From Hyphomonadaceae bacterium (GTDB lineage Bacteria; Pseudomonadota; Alphaproteobacteria; Caulobacterales; Aquidulcibacteraceae): 64,000 nt of DNA. Where the stretch lies: assembly GCA_019753105.1 (NCBI GenBank), contig JAIELJ010000007.1:183195-247194 (forward strand), read 5' to 3'. The notes under the pieces are model-generated. The model searched no databases. It had not been told where the DNA came from and worked only from the letters and a program-made list of their open reading frames with translations. Position numbers and translations under genes: made by a program. Of the stretch, positions 43,015-52,184 are shown piece after piece. Every line of letters begins with the position of its first letter. Position 1 is the stretch's first letter.

Positions 43015-43929
43015 TTACATGACGCCGGCTTTTTTCCACGCTTCTTTCGACCAGCGCCGGTGCGCCCAGAACCATTGTCCCGGCGCTTCGCGCACGCGCT
43101 CTTCCATGAACTGATTGATGCGCAGGACACCGTCATAGACGGTTTGGTCCGCATCGGGATTGGCGTAGTCGAGCGGGATCGGCGGGTAGGCGGTGGCGAC
43201 GAATTTCGTGCCTTCGATGCGCCGTCCCGTGATCGGAATGAGCGGCACGCCAAATTTGAGCGCCAGCCGCGTCGGGCCATCGGCCGTCATGCACTCATAG
43301 CCGAAGAACGGCACGGCGAGGCCCTTATTGTACTTCTGGTCGTTCATCAGCGCGATCGAGCGCTTCTTCTTCAGCGAGCGCAGCAGCCCCATGCCACCTT
43401 CCTGACCTTTCGCTGCTTGCAGCGCGAGGCCGAAGCTGGCGCGGGTATCGACGATGTATTTGTCGATGATCGGATTGTTGGCGGGCCGATACGTGAAGTG
43501 GCAGGTCGGATCGACTTGCGCGAGGCAGAGCGAAGTCACTTCCCAATCGGTGAAGTGCCCGCCGATGAAGACCGCGCCTTTGCCGAGCGTTGCTTCGACG
43601 TGCTCTTTGCCCCTGAACTCGAGCTCGCCGGTTTTGTAGCGCTCCAAGAATTTGTCCATGTGCGGAAACTCGCCGGTCATGCGGCCGAGTTCGCGGAAGC
43701 TTTCCTTGCGCACTTCGCGATGCCACGCGTCGCTTTCGTTTGGGAACGACATGCGGATGTTGCGGATCGCGGTTTTCCAGGCACTTGAAGCGGGCGCGAC
43801 CGTTGGCACGATCGCTGCGCCCCAACGGGACGCGCGTTCCAGCCCGAGCGCGCCTAGGCCGCCAATATAGGCGTTCCAGGCCAAAGCCTCGATCTGGAAT
43901 TGGAGATTGAGCGGTTTAGGCTTCGCCAT
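43015..43929 (-). CDS. Lipid A biosynthesis acyltransferase, LpxL/HtrB-like
   Basis: The 304-residue protein is in the LpxL/LpxM family: GGHFTDWEV carries the HX4D/E catalytic pair, and RPANNPIIDKYIVDTRASFG and SIALMNDQKYNKG follow. It transfers an acyl chain from acyl-ACP to lipid A at the cytosolic side of the inner membrane. Which secondary position it acylates is not fixed. Last gene of an overlapping DUF374-waaA-lpxK-lpxL-like unit. Confidence 0.9.
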   Translation of the reverse strand: MAKPKPLNLQFQIEALAWNAYIGGLGALGLERASRWGAAIVPTVAPASSAWKTAIRNIRMSFPNESDAWHREVRKESFRELGRMTGEFPHMDKFLERYKTGELEFRGKEHVEATLGKGAVFIGGHFTDWEVTSLCLAQVDPTCHFTYRPANNPIIDKYIVDTRASFGLALQAAKGQEGGMGLLRSLKKKRSIALMNDQKYNKGLAVPFFGYECMTADGPTRLALKFGVPLIPITGRRIEGTKFVATAYPPIPLDYANPDADQTVYDGVLRINQFMEERVREAPGQWFWAHRRWSKEAWKKAGVM

Positions 43930-44920
43930 GCGCCGCTTTCATCCGCGATTGGATCGGCGCGAGCAAGGCGTCGAGCGCGGCTTCGTCGTCGAACTTCGCG
44001 GTCACGGGCAACACCGCCACACGCGCGCGCCACTCCGGCGAGAGGCGGGCGGCGTCTTTCTCGGTGGTGATGAGCTGCGCGCCGCGCTCTTCGGCGAGTT
44101 GCGCGAGGAAGCTGAGGTCATCGTCGCCATATAGGTGGTGATCGCTATACGGCACGGCTTCCTCGACATCGGCCCCTAGGCCTTCCAGCGTATCGAAAAA
44201 CTTCTCCGGCCGCGCGAGGCCCGCAAACGCCACCAGCTTGCCGCGCGGCGCATCGCCGGTTGGCGCAAGGCGGGCGTGGAGGATCGGCTTGCTGAAGCCG
44301 GCAAGCCATGTGTGGACCGGACCGCCGCCTTCGGCGGGTTGCATCATGATAATCGCGTCCGCGCGGGCGAGGCCATCGCTCAAGCGCTCGCGCAGAGGGC
44401 CAGCTGGAAACACCGCGCCATTGCCGACGCCATACTCAGCATCGACGGCGACTATGCTGAGATCCTTGCCGAGCGATGGATTCTGAAAGCCGTCATCCAT
44501 GATGATAACGTGCGCGCCAGCTTGCGCCGCCGCTTGCGCGCCGGCGAAGCGATCGCGCGATATCCAGGCTGGGCCGTCAGAGGCGTGCAGGAGCGGCTCG
44601 TCGCCGACCGCAGTCGCGCTCATGTCGGGCGTGACGCGCAACGGCCCTTCGACGCTGCCGCCATAGCCGCGCGAGAGCGTGTGCGCGTGGGGGCCAAGCT
44701 TAGCGCGGAGCGCGCGCGTGATCGGTGTTTTGCCGGCGCCGCCGACAGTGAAGTTGCCGACACAGATGACTGGCACGGACGCGTTGCGCGAGATCGTGGT
44801 GGCGATGCGCCGCGCCGTCGCCCAGGCGTAGAGCCAAGAGACCGGCGTCAGCAGCGCCCGTATCGCCAAGGCGGAGTCGCGCCCGCTGACATCGGCGCGC
44901 CAAAACTCAGGCGGACGCAT
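43916..44920 (-). CDS. lpxK: Tetraacyldisaccharide 4'-kinase LpxK
   Basis: LpxK phosphorylates the 4' position of the lipid A disaccharide to give lipid IVA. The 334-residue protein has a single N-terminal membrane anchor, the P-loop NFTVGGAGKTPITRAL, HVIIMDDGFQNP, GPLRERLSDGLARAD and LITTEKDAARLSPEW. It overlaps waaA upstream and the LpxL-like gene downstream by 14 bases each. Confidence 0.96.
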   Translation of the reverse strand: MRPPEFWRADVSGRDSALAIRALLTPVSWLYAWATARRIATTISRNASVPVICVGNFTVGGAGKTPITRALRAKLGPHAHTLSRGYGGSVEGPLRVTPDMSATAVGDEPLLHASDGPAWISRDRFAGAQAAAQAGAHVIIMDDGFQNPSLGKDLSIVAVDAEYGVGNGAVFPAGPLRERLSDGLARADAIIMMQPAEGGGPVHTWLAGFSKPILHARLAPTGDAPRGKLVAFAGLARPEKFFDTLEGLGADVEEAVPYSDHHLYGDDDLSFLAQLAEERGAQLITTEKDAARLSPEWRARVAVLPVTAKFDDEAALDALLAPIQSRMKAAHGEA

Positions 44921-46202
44921 GGGCGGGCTCGGCGGCGTTGCGTGTGCTGAGAAGGGCGATGAGTTGAGAGACGGTGGCGGTCATCGCGGCATCGCCTTGA
45001 TCGACAATGGCGCGCGCAGCTCGCACTTGCGCGCTGCGCGCTGTTTCGTTGCGCCAGAATTCGGACACGGCGGTTTCGAGTTCTGCGGCGTTCGCCGTGA
45101 TCTTGGCGGCGTCCGCTTCGATGAGTGTGTCGAACAAATCTTGGAAGCTCTCGACATAAGGGCCAGTCATTATCGCGCAATCGAGCTTCGCCGGCTCAAT
45201 CGGGTTGTGGCCTTTCAATTCGGGCAGAAGGCTGCCGCCGACAAGCGCGATCGGGGCAAGATCGTAGAAGACGCCGAGTTCGCCAAGCGTATCGGCGATG
45301 TAGACGGGCGAAGCGCCGATGGGTTCGAAGCGCGAGCGGCGCGGGGCGTTGCCGGCGAGTGCGGCGATGTCGGCGCCGCGCTCGGGATGGCGGGGCGCGA
45401 TGATCAAAAGCGCGTCCGGAAATTGTTGGCGCAGCGTTGCGTGCGCCGCGAGCGCGATTTCGTCTTCGCCCGTGTGCGTCGATGCTGCAAGCCAGAGCGG
45501 ACGTTGGCCGATCTCGGCGGCAAGCGCTTGGCGCGCAGCGACATCGACGCGCGGCGGCGCGATCGCGAGCTTGAGATTGCCAAGCTGCTGTACCGGCGCG
45601 CCGCGCAGCGCGCCCAGTGCTTCGGCGGTGCGTCCGTCGGCGGCAGACACATGCGCGAATGCGCTGAGCAGACGCTGGCCTGCCGCGCTCCAGCTTTGCC
45701 AACGCGCAAGCGATTTCGGGCTCATGCGCGCATTCACAAGCGCCATCGGCACGCCGCGCGCTTGCGCCGCGAGAATGAGGTTTGGCCAGAGTTCGCTTTC
45801 GACGAACACGCCAACATCTGGCGTCCAATGATCGAAGAAGCGTTTGACTGCATCGGGCCGGTCGAGCGGTGCGTAAATGTGCGTCGTGCGCGGCAGAGCG
45901 CGGCGGGCGACGAGGTCGGCCGACGTCCGGGTGCCAGTGCTGATCAGGAACGAGAGCGAGGGATCGCGCGCGGTAAGCGCTTCGATCAGCCCAAGTGCGA
46001 CACCGCTTTCGCCAACGCTTGCGGCGTGCAGCCAGATCAATGGCCCAACCGGTCGCGCACGCGGATAATGGCCAAAGCGTTCTCCCAAGCGCGATGCATC
46101 TTCCTTGCCCCGGCGCGCGCGGGCGTGGAGCCAAAGGCCCGCGAACGGCCCAAGCAGGCGTGTGGCGGCGCCATAGAGCATTAGTGCGGGCGAGAAGCTC
46201 AC
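44907..46202 (-). CDS. waaA: 3-deoxy-D-manno-octulosonic acid transferase WaaA (KdtA)
   Basis: WaaA transfers Kdo from CMP-Kdo to lipid IVA. The 431-residue protein has an N-terminal membrane anchor, the family catalytic Glu region (LIWLHAASVGESGVALG), WPNLILAAQARGVPMALVNARMSPKS, LAASTHTGEDEIALAAH, and a C-terminal nucleotide-sugar region (GGSLLPELKGHNPIEPAKLD). It overlaps the upstream DUF374 gene by 4 bases and lpxK by 14. Confidence 0.96.
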   Translation of the reverse strand: MSFSPALMLYGAATRLLGPFAGLWLHARARRGKEDASRLGERFGHYPRARPVGPLIWLHAASVGESGVALGLIEALTARDPSLSFLISTGTRTSADLVARRALPRTTHIYAPLDRPDAVKRFFDHWTPDVGVFVESELWPNLILAAQARGVPMALVNARMSPKSLARWQSWSAAGQRLLSAFAHVSAADGRTAEALGALRGAPVQQLGNLKLAIAPPRVDVAARQALAAEIGQRPLWLAASTHTGEDEIALAAHATLRQQFPDALLIIAPRHPERGADIAALAGNAPRRSRFEPIGASPVYIADTLGELGVFYDLAPIALVGGSLLPELKGHNPIEPAKLDCAIMTGPYVESFQDLFDTLIEADAAKITANAAELETAVSEFWRNETARSAQVRAARAIVDQGDAAMTATVSQLIALLSTRNAAEPAHASA

Positions 46203-46969
46203 TTGGCGTTGGCCGGGATGTCTTGCGCCGGCTTCGGCTCGGGCTTTGGCGGCGCGGGCTCGATCACGGGGACGCCGGCAATGCGATCTGCTTCCGCGGC
46301 GATGCGGTTCATCTCAAATTCGAGCGCCAGCCGCACGGCTTCGATCTCGGCTTCGGTTGCATCCGGCGGCGGCGGCGCGATCGGGTTGCCCCAAATCAGA
46401 GCGCCGCGCCCGAACGGGAGCGGGAAGACGAACTGATCCCAGCTTTTTTTCACGAGCAGGCGGTTGGAGGTCGCCCAGGTCACCGCCACCAGCGGCGCCT
46501 CGGCGATCTTTGCCAACATAACCGGGCCGCGCTTCACCCGCATACGCGGGCCCTTAGGCCCATCGGGCGTCAGCGCGATAACGCCGCCTTTGTCGATGTG
46601 GCGCGCCATTGAAAGCGTGGCCTCGACACCGCCCTTGCCCTTCTTGGACGCCTTGCCGCCTGAGCCGCGAATGACTTCAGCGCCGACCGTGCGGGAGATG
46701 TGGGCGGTGATGCCGCCCTCATTCGAGCGCGAGACCAGCATTTTTGCCCGCGGAACACCCTTTCCGAAGCGCCACATCTTGTGGATCAGCGAAAAGCGCC
46801 CGTGCCAGATGCAGCCGACCATCTTGCCGCCGTCCGGGCGCCAAAACTGGGCCATGACCTCCTCATTGACCTTCGTCCAGCGCGTGGTGACGCCCACGAA
46901 CAGCATGTAGCTGCCGATCAGGCGTCCGATCACGAACTGAAAGACGGGGTTTCCGACGAGGCTCTTCAT
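46199..46969 (-). CDS. DUF374 lysophospholipid acyltransferase-like protein
   Basis: The 256-residue protein matches DUF374 (lysophospholipid acyltransferase-like): WHGRFSLIHKMWRFGKGVP, SRSNEGGITAHISRTVGAEVIRGSG, and ALTPDGPKGPRMRVKRGPVMLAK. These genes are consistently next to waaA and lpxK in alphaproteobacteria and are thought to act on the LPS lipid moiety. Exact reaction unknown. It starts the four-gene minus-strand block and is divergent from the phosphatase gene. Confidence 0.9.
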   Translation of the reverse strand: MKSLVGNPVFQFVIGRLIGSYMLFVGVTTRWTKVNEEVMAQFWRPDGGKMVGCIWHGRFSLIHKMWRFGKGVPRAKMLVSRSNEGGITAHISRTVGAEVIRGSGGKASKKGKGGVEATLSMARHIDKGGVIALTPDGPKGPRMRVKRGPVMLAKIAEAPLVAVTWATSNRLLVKKSWDQFVFPLPFGRGALIWGNPIAPPPPDATEAEIEAVRLALEFEMNRIAAEADRIAGVPVIEPAPPKPEPKPAQDIPANAK

Positions 46970-47062
46970 GGGTCCGGCAGATCGCCGCCTTCCGGGCGGA
47001 CGTTTGCGCCCTTATACGGGGCCCCGCCCGCTTCGCACCAGCAGGCCGCACCCAGGAAGGTC

Positions 47063-47737
47063 ATGACGTCCCCGGATAAATCATCTCGTTTCGACTTGAG
47101 CACGCCCGATGGGCGCAAACGGGCGGAGCGCGACCTGATCTGGGGGGATCACGGCTTCCTCCGGGCGCGGTTCTCGAACTTCCACTGGATCGAGGAAGGG
47201 GTGATGGCGCGCGCCAACCAGCCCTCGCCGAAGCAGATCGCCCATTATGCGGCGATGGGGATCAAAACGATCCTCAATCTGCGTGGCCCGTCCGACACCG
47301 GCTATTACTGGCTCGAGCGCGAGGCGTGCGAAAAGCACGGCCTCGCCATGATCGACTTCCGCATGTTCTCGCGCGAAGCGCCGAGCCCCGAGCAAGTGAA
47401 GGCGGCAAAGGCGCTCTTTGAGCAGATTGAGTATCCGGCGCTGATGCATTGCAAGTCGGGCGCGGATCGCGCCGGCGCGATGGCGGTGCTGTACAAAATA
47501 CTGAAGATGGGCGTGCCCGTCGCAGAGGCGATTGAGCAGCTTGAGATCAAGTACTTGCATGTGAAGCACGGCAAGACCGGCGTTATTGATTACTTCTTCG
47601 AACGCTATCTCGCTGAGGCCAACGGACGCTCATTCGAGGAGTGGGCGGCGACGACCGATCCGAAGGCAATCAAGAAAGCGTTTAGCCGCAAGTTGTCGGC
47701 GAACATTCCGCTCGACGCGCTCCTACAGCGCGAATGA
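47063..47737 (+). CDS. Tyrosine/dual-specificity phosphatase-like protein, CtpA-like candidate
   Basis: Starting at ATG 47063 (SD AAGG close upstream) gives 224 residues with a cysteine-phosphatase loop MHCKSGADRAG, nucleophile Cys130 and Arg136. The general acid region (MIDFRMFSREAPSPEQV) precedes it. It is divergent from the DUF374-waaA block. In Caulobacter, CtpA is a tyrosine-phosphatase-like protein essential for normal lipid A; this may be its counterpart, which I infer from type and place. Confidence 0.82.
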   Translation: MTSPDKSSRFDLSTPDGRKRAERDLIWGDHGFLRARFSNFHWIEEGVMARANQPSPKQIAHYAAMGIKTILNLRGPSDTGYYWLEREACEKHGLAMIDFRMFSREAPSPEQVKAAKALFEQIEYPALMHCKSGADRAGAMAVLYKILKMGVPVAEAIEQLEIKYLHVKHGKTGVIDYFFERYLAEANGRSFEEWAATTDPKAIKKAFSRKLSANIPLDALLQRE

Positions 47738-47796
47738 GTTGCGAACGCGCGAAATCCCGGAAATAAGCATTACACTTCGCCGGGGCCCAAGAGATC

Positions 47797-49671
47797 ATGA
47801 CCGTTAACGTTCTTGGCAAGCGGCTTCCCGCGACGCTGACGTACGGTGCGGCGCTCGCGACCGTGCTTCTCTTGCTCATTCTCGCAGTGGGCGCCGCGTT
47901 CTGGCAGACGAATTACAGCGTCGATCTCAATCAAGAGCTCCGCGAGTCCGCCGACCGACGCTCAAGCTATCGCGTCTTCATGCAGCGCATGACCGACGCC
48001 GAAACGGCGCAACGTGGATACTTGATCACAGGGCGCGAAGAATATCTCGATCCTCTCAATGGTGCGCGTGAGGAGGCGGAAGCTGCGCTGGAACGCATCG
48101 AAGCGCTGGCGCCGCCAGGATCAGACTATGCGTCTGAAGCAGTGCAAGTGCGCGAGCTGATGCATGCCAAATTTGAAGAACTTCAGCTTACGATCAATCT
48201 CAGCCGCGACGGGCGTACGAATGAGGCGCGGCAGGTCGTCGGCTCCGACGCCGGCCGTCAGGTTATGGACGATCTGCGCGCTATCTTTGAACGTGTAGAA
48301 GCGCGCGAGAACGCATTCCTGGCGGATGGCCTTCGCCGCGATGACGCCGCCGCCGCGCGTCTGCAATGGGTGATCCTGCTGGCGGGTTTGCTGATTATTG
48401 GCGTAGGCGGCTTGCTGATCATCGCGGTGCGCGGCGCGATGGCCGAAATGCGCAAAGCGCGGGACGCGGCGCTCGATTCTGAACGCCGCGCTGTCAGTGA
48501 AATGGCGGCGCGTGCGCAGGCGGAGGGCCAAGTTCGTCAGCTTCAGAAGATGGAGACGATCGGTCAGATCACAGGCGGCGTCGCGCACGACTTCAACAAC
48601 ATGCTGGCTGTCATCATGTCGGCGTTGCAACTCGCCAAGCGGCGCTTGGAGCGTGGCGAGCCCGGCGTAGAGAGTTTCATCGACGCCGCTGTCGATGGCG
48701 CAAAGCGCGCCGCTTCGCTGACGAGCCGGCTGCTGGCGTTTGCGCGCCGCCAGCCTTTGTCGCCGAGCGTGCTCGACCCCAATCGCGTCATCGGCGACAT
48801 GAGTGAAATGCTGCGTCGCACGTTAGGCGAACAGGTCGTGCTTGAAACGGTCGCGGCGGGCGGGCTCTGGCGCGTGAACGCCGATCGCGGCGAACTGGAG
48901 CAGGCGATCCTCAATGTTTGCGTCAATGCCCGTGATGCGATGGCAAACGGCGGCAAGCTGACGATCGAAGTATCTAACGCCTTCCTCGACGAAGCCTACG
49001 CCGCGGCGAACCTCGACGTGAAAGCAGGCCAATACGTGATGCTCGCCATCACCGATACCGGCGCCGGCATGGATGCGGAGACGAAACGCCAAGCGTTCGA
49101 GCCGTTCTTCACGACAAAAGAAATTGGCCGGGGCACCGGACTCGGGTTGAGCCAAGTCCACGGTTTTCTAAAGCAAAGCGGCGGGCACGCGGCGATCTAT
49201 TCCGAACTTGGTGTCGGCACGTCCGTGAAGCTCTACCTGCCGCGCACGCAACTCGAACTCAGCGCTGATGACGCGACGCCGACGGCAGTTGATGTGTCCG
49301 GCGACCCTGGAACACTCATTCTGGTCGTTGAAGATGAGGATCGTGTCCGCTCGCTCAGCGTCGCGTCGCTACGCGATCTTGGCTACACCGTGCTTCATGC
49401 GTCAAGCGGGCCAGAGGCGTTGCGGGTGCTAGACGCTAATCCTGGCGTGTCACTTCTGTTTACCGACGTGATAATGCCAAAGATGACTGGCAAAGTGTTG
49501 GCGGACGAAGCGCGCACACGCTGGCCGCATCTCAAAGTGCTCTACACGACGGGCTATACTCAAAACGCCATCGTCCATAACGGCGTGCTGGATGCGGATG
49601 CGCGGCTCATATTGAAGCCGTACAGCTTAAACGATCTCGCCCGCAAAGTGCGCGCTGTGCTGGACGAGTGA
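47797..49671 (+). CDS. CHASE3 hybrid sensor histidine kinase with C-terminal receiver
   Basis: The 624-residue protein has two membrane segments (about 14-36 and 190-212) flanking a CHASE3-like periplasmic domain (AETAQRGYLITGREEYLDP), then HisKA with GGVAHDFNNML (His264), an HATPase (NVCVNARDAMANGG; DTGAGM; GRGTGLGLSQV), and a receiver (VVEDEDRVR; Asp557 in TDVIMP; Lys607). It should autophosphorylate and transfer to its own receiver. The signal and downstream partner are unknown. A terminator follows. Confidence 0.95.
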   Translation: MTVNVLGKRLPATLTYGAALATVLLLLILAVGAAFWQTNYSVDLNQELRESADRRSSYRVFMQRMTDAETAQRGYLITGREEYLDPLNGAREEAEAALERIEALAPPGSDYASEAVQVRELMHAKFEELQLTINLSRDGRTNEARQVVGSDAGRQVMDDLRAIFERVEARENAFLADGLRRDDAAAARLQWVILLAGLLIIGVGGLLIIAVRGAMAEMRKARDAALDSERRAVSEMAARAQAEGQVRQLQKMETIGQITGGVAHDFNNMLAVIMSALQLAKRRLERGEPGVESFIDAAVDGAKRAASLTSRLLAFARRQPLSPSVLDPNRVIGDMSEMLRRTLGEQVVLETVAAGGLWRVNADRGELEQAILNVCVNARDAMANGGKLTIEVSNAFLDEAYAAANLDVKAGQYVMLAITDTGAGMDAETKRQAFEPFFTTKEIGRGTGLGLSQVHGFLKQSGGHAAIYSELGVGTSVKLYLPRTQLELSADDATPTAVDVSGDPGTLILVVEDEDRVRSLSVASLRDLGYTVLHASSGPEALRVLDANPGVSLLFTDVIMPKMTGKVLADEARTRWPHLKVLYTTGYTQNAIVHNGVLDADARLILKPYSLNDLARKVRAVLDE

Positions 49672-49680
49672 GATGCAAAG

Positions 49681-49704
49681 AAAGGCGGCCCGTCGACCGC
49701 CTTT
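49681..49704. terminator. Rho-independent terminator
   Basis: AAAGGCGG (49681-49688) and CCGCCTTT (49697-49704) form a perfect 8-base stem with an 8-base loop and A/T-rich ends. It lies between the histidine kinase gene and the convergent UrcA gene and can serve both. Confidence 0.82.
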
Positions 49705-49721
49705 CCAATGCCAACGATCGC

Positions 49722-50102
49722 TTAGCGTGAGCCCTTGGGCTCAAGGTAGGGATCGGCGGAACCGTCGTCTTCGATGATGACCTGCGGCTCGTAACCGTAA
49801 TAGCGCTGGTGCAACATCCGATTGCCGCTATCGGCGACAGCGATTTCCATTGTTTCGTAGGTGCAGTTCTCGACCCCGGCGCGTTCCGGCAGCGGCATCG
49901 GCCCGGGGCGGTCGCCGCACAATTGTTCGGAGGCTTCTTCGATCCGCTCCAGCGCTTCATCGGCGCCGCGGCGCGTGTTGATGTCGATGTCGCTGGTTCG
50001 GACGGTGCGCTCTTGATGGAATTGCTGTTGCGCGACTGCGGCGGGCGCTGCAAGCGCCAAGAGAATTGCGGAAGCGCAGGCAAGTGAAACGGTGCGTGAC
50101 AT
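49722..50102 (-). CDS. UrcA-family exported protein
   Basis: The 126-residue precursor has a signal peptide (1-24, AVAQ). The mature part shows the UrcA pattern: DIDINTRRGADEALERIEEASEQLCG, then VENCTYETMEIAV. Two cysteines (in LCGD and ENCTY) probably form a disulfide. UrcA proteins are found mainly in alpha/gammaproteobacteria with unknown function. It lies downstream of the ABC exporter by 77 bases on the same strand, between the two envelope blocks. Confidence 0.82.
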   Translation of the reverse strand: MSRTVSLACASAILLALAAPAAVAQQQFHQERTVRTSDIDINTRRGADEALERIEEASEQLCGDRPGPMPLPERAGVENCTYETMEIAVADSGNRMLHQRYYGYEPQVIIEDDGSADPYLEPKGSR

Positions 50103-50179
50103 CTGGAACTCCTAAACCTCAAAGTCCCGCACGCAATCAACACGATGCGTATCTTCGGGGTTCCGTTTTCTTGCCGACG

Positions 50180-51916
50180 TTATTCAGCGGCTTCCTGGAA
50201 TTGCAGGCGGCTTAAGCGCGCGTAGAGGCCGCCTTTGACGACAAGTTCGTCGTGTGTGCCGGTTTCGGCGATGCGGCCGTTTTCGAGCGCGATAATGCGA
50301 TCGGCGTCGCGCACGGTGGAGAGGCGGTGCGCAATCACAAGCACGGTGCGGCCCTTGGAGAGCCGGGCGAGCGCCTCTTGAATTTTGGCTTCGCTCTCAG
50401 CGTCGAGTGCGCTCGTAGCCTCATCGAGCAAAAGGATCGGCGCATCGCGCAGGAAGGCGCGCGCGAGCGCGATGCGCTGGCGTTCGCCGCCAGAGAGGTT
50501 CGAGCCGCGATCACCGGCGATGGTGTCGTAGCCATTGGGAAGCGCGGTGATGAAATCGTGCGCGGCGGCGTTGCGCGCGGCTTGCTCGATATCGGCTTGC
50601 GTCGCGCCTGCACGGCCGAGGGCGATATTGGCGCGGATGGTGTCGTTGAAGAGCGCCGCTTCCTGCGCAACGAGCGAGATCGCGCTGCGCACAGATGCGA
50701 TTTGCGCTTCGCGCACGTCTTGGCCGTCAATGCGCACGCTGCCCGCAGTCGCGTCATAGAGGCGGGGCAGGAGATTGAAGATCGTGGTTTTGCCGGCGCC
50801 GGAGGGGCCGACGAAGGCCACGGTTTCGCCGGGCGACACGGTGAAGCTCACATCATTAAGCGCGGGCGCGTCGCCGTAAGCGAACGAAACGTTCTCGAAC
50901 GCCACGCGGCCCTCGCTCAGCGCCAGCGGCTTCGCGCCGGGCTTGTCGACGATCAGCACCGGCTCATCGATCAGACCGAAGATGCGTGCAAGCGCTGCCG
51001 AGCATTCGGCTGCCAGCGTGTTGAGTTGCCCGAGCGTGCGCGCCGCAGGGGCGGCCGCGCCGACGGCGGCGATCATGCCGATCAGATCGCCAACGGTCAT
51101 GAAGTCGTTGAGGATGCGCCAGCCGGCGATCCAAAGCACAGCCGCGAGCGCGATGCCGCCGACAATCTCAAGCACCGGCACTGGCCCTGCACGGCTGTAG
51201 GCCAGTTTCGTCGCGAGCTTCCGCCGCGCTTCGAAGGCCGCGCCTGCGCGGTCTTTCTCGCGCTCCTCAAGCGCATAGGTTTTTACCGCGCGCGCAAAGC
51301 CAAAGCTTTCCAGCAGCAGCGCCGAAAGCGAACCCATTTGCTCTTGTGCTGCATGCGTCTGGCGCACTGCGCGCTTCGACAGGCCTTGCAGCGGCCCCGC
51401 CGCCAGCGCAAATGCGCCGAACACGACAAGGGTCAGCACCCAATCGAGCCACAGCATCGAGCCAATGGCGCCGAGCAGCGTCAGCGTATCGCGGATCATC
51501 GATTGACCGCCGCGCACCAGCGCTTCGCTGACGATGTTGATGTCGTTGGTGAAGCGCGAGACCAGGCGGCCGGGCTCCTCGCGGGCATGGCGCGCGAAAT
51601 CGACGTCCATCAATTTCGCGAACATCGCACCTTGCAGATCGCGCAGCACTTTGAGCGCGATGCTCTGCGAGACGACAGCCTGCACCCAGAGCGCAATCGC
51701 GCGGACGCCGGTTGCCGCCAGGATCGCGGCCGGCGCCCAGACGATGACGTTCAACTCGTTGGCGTTGAGACTGTCGACCGTGAATTTCAGGATGATCGCG
51801 TAGGAGACGCCCGCCGCCGCCACGATGGCGAGCGCGGGCGTTAGGACGGCGATCTCACCCAGATAACGCGAAACAAAGTCGCGCCACAGCCGTCCAAACA
51901 GCGAGGGCTGCTTCAT
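50180..51916 (-). CDS. ABC exporter, permease-ATPase half-transporter (MsbA-like)
   Basis: Starting at ATG 51916 gives a 578-residue fused half-transporter: a six-segment membrane domain (about 15-310) and an ATPase with Walker A (GPSGAGKTT), the ABC signature (LSGGERQRIALA), Walker B (ILLLDEATSALD) and the H-loop (IAHRLSTV). Homodimers of this type flip lipids or export drugs. Placement next to lipid A/envelope genes favours lipid flipping, but other substrates are possible. It follows DUF4170 by 22 bases. Confidence 0.92.
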   Translation of the reverse strand: MKQPSLFGRLWRDFVSRYLGEIAVLTPALAIVAAAGVSYAIILKFTVDSLNANELNVIVWAPAAILAATGVRAIALWVQAVVSQSIALKVLRDLQGAMFAKLMDVDFARHAREEPGRLVSRFTNDINIVSEALVRGGQSMIRDTLTLLGAIGSMLWLDWVLTLVVFGAFALAAGPLQGLSKRAVRQTHAAQEQMGSLSALLLESFGFARAVKTYALEEREKDRAGAAFEARRKLATKLAYSRAGPVPVLEIVGGIALAAVLWIAGWRILNDFMTVGDLIGMIAAVGAAAPAARTLGQLNTLAAECSAALARIFGLIDEPVLIVDKPGAKPLALSEGRVAFENVSFAYGDAPALNDVSFTVSPGETVAFVGPSGAGKTTIFNLLPRLYDATAGSVRIDGQDVREAQIASVRSAISLVAQEAALFNDTIRANIALGRAGATQADIEQAARNAAAHDFITALPNGYDTIAGDRGSNLSGGERQRIALARAFLRDAPILLLDEATSALDAESEAKIQEALARLSKGRTVLVIAHRLSTVRDADRIIALENGRIAETGTHDELVVKGGLYARLSRLQFQEAAE

Positions 51917-51938
51917 GGGGTGATCACATCTCGCCCCA

Positions 51939-52184
51939 TCACATCTCGCCTTCGGGATCGGTCCCGGGGTCGAGCAGGCGATGGGCGTGGATGATGAAAT
52001 AGCGCATGCGCGCATTATCGACGGTGCGTTGCGCCGCACCTTTCCAAGCGTCGTAGGCGGTCCTGTAGTTCGGATAAGCGCCGACGAAATCGACGGCGCT
52101 CAAATCGATGAACTCCGGCCGGTCGAGGTCTTTCAGTTCGCCGCCGATGACGAGATGCAGAAGCTGGCGCGGTTGGTCGCTCAT
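51939..52184 (-). CDS. DUF4170 protein
   Basis: The 81-residue protein (LLHLVIGGELKDLDRPEFIDL; then VGAYPNYRTAYDAWKGAAQRTVDNA) is a clear DUF4170 member. These small alphaproteobacterial proteins are encoded between cysQ and envelope genes and have no known function. The ATG overlaps the cysQ stop by four bases. Confidence 0.9.
   Translation of the reverse strand: MSDQPRQLLHLVIGGELKDLDRPEFIDLSAVDFVGAYPNYRTAYDAWKGAAQRTVDNARMRYFIIHAHRLLDPGTDPEGEM

Noticed and set aside
44919-46184. Plus-strand frame of 421 codons across waaA
   Set aside because: waaA is unambiguous on the minus strand; this frame has no domain and no ribosome binding site.
50252-51844. Plus-strand frame of 530 codons across the ABC exporter
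   Set aside because: Antisense to an exporter with clear Walker and signature motifs.
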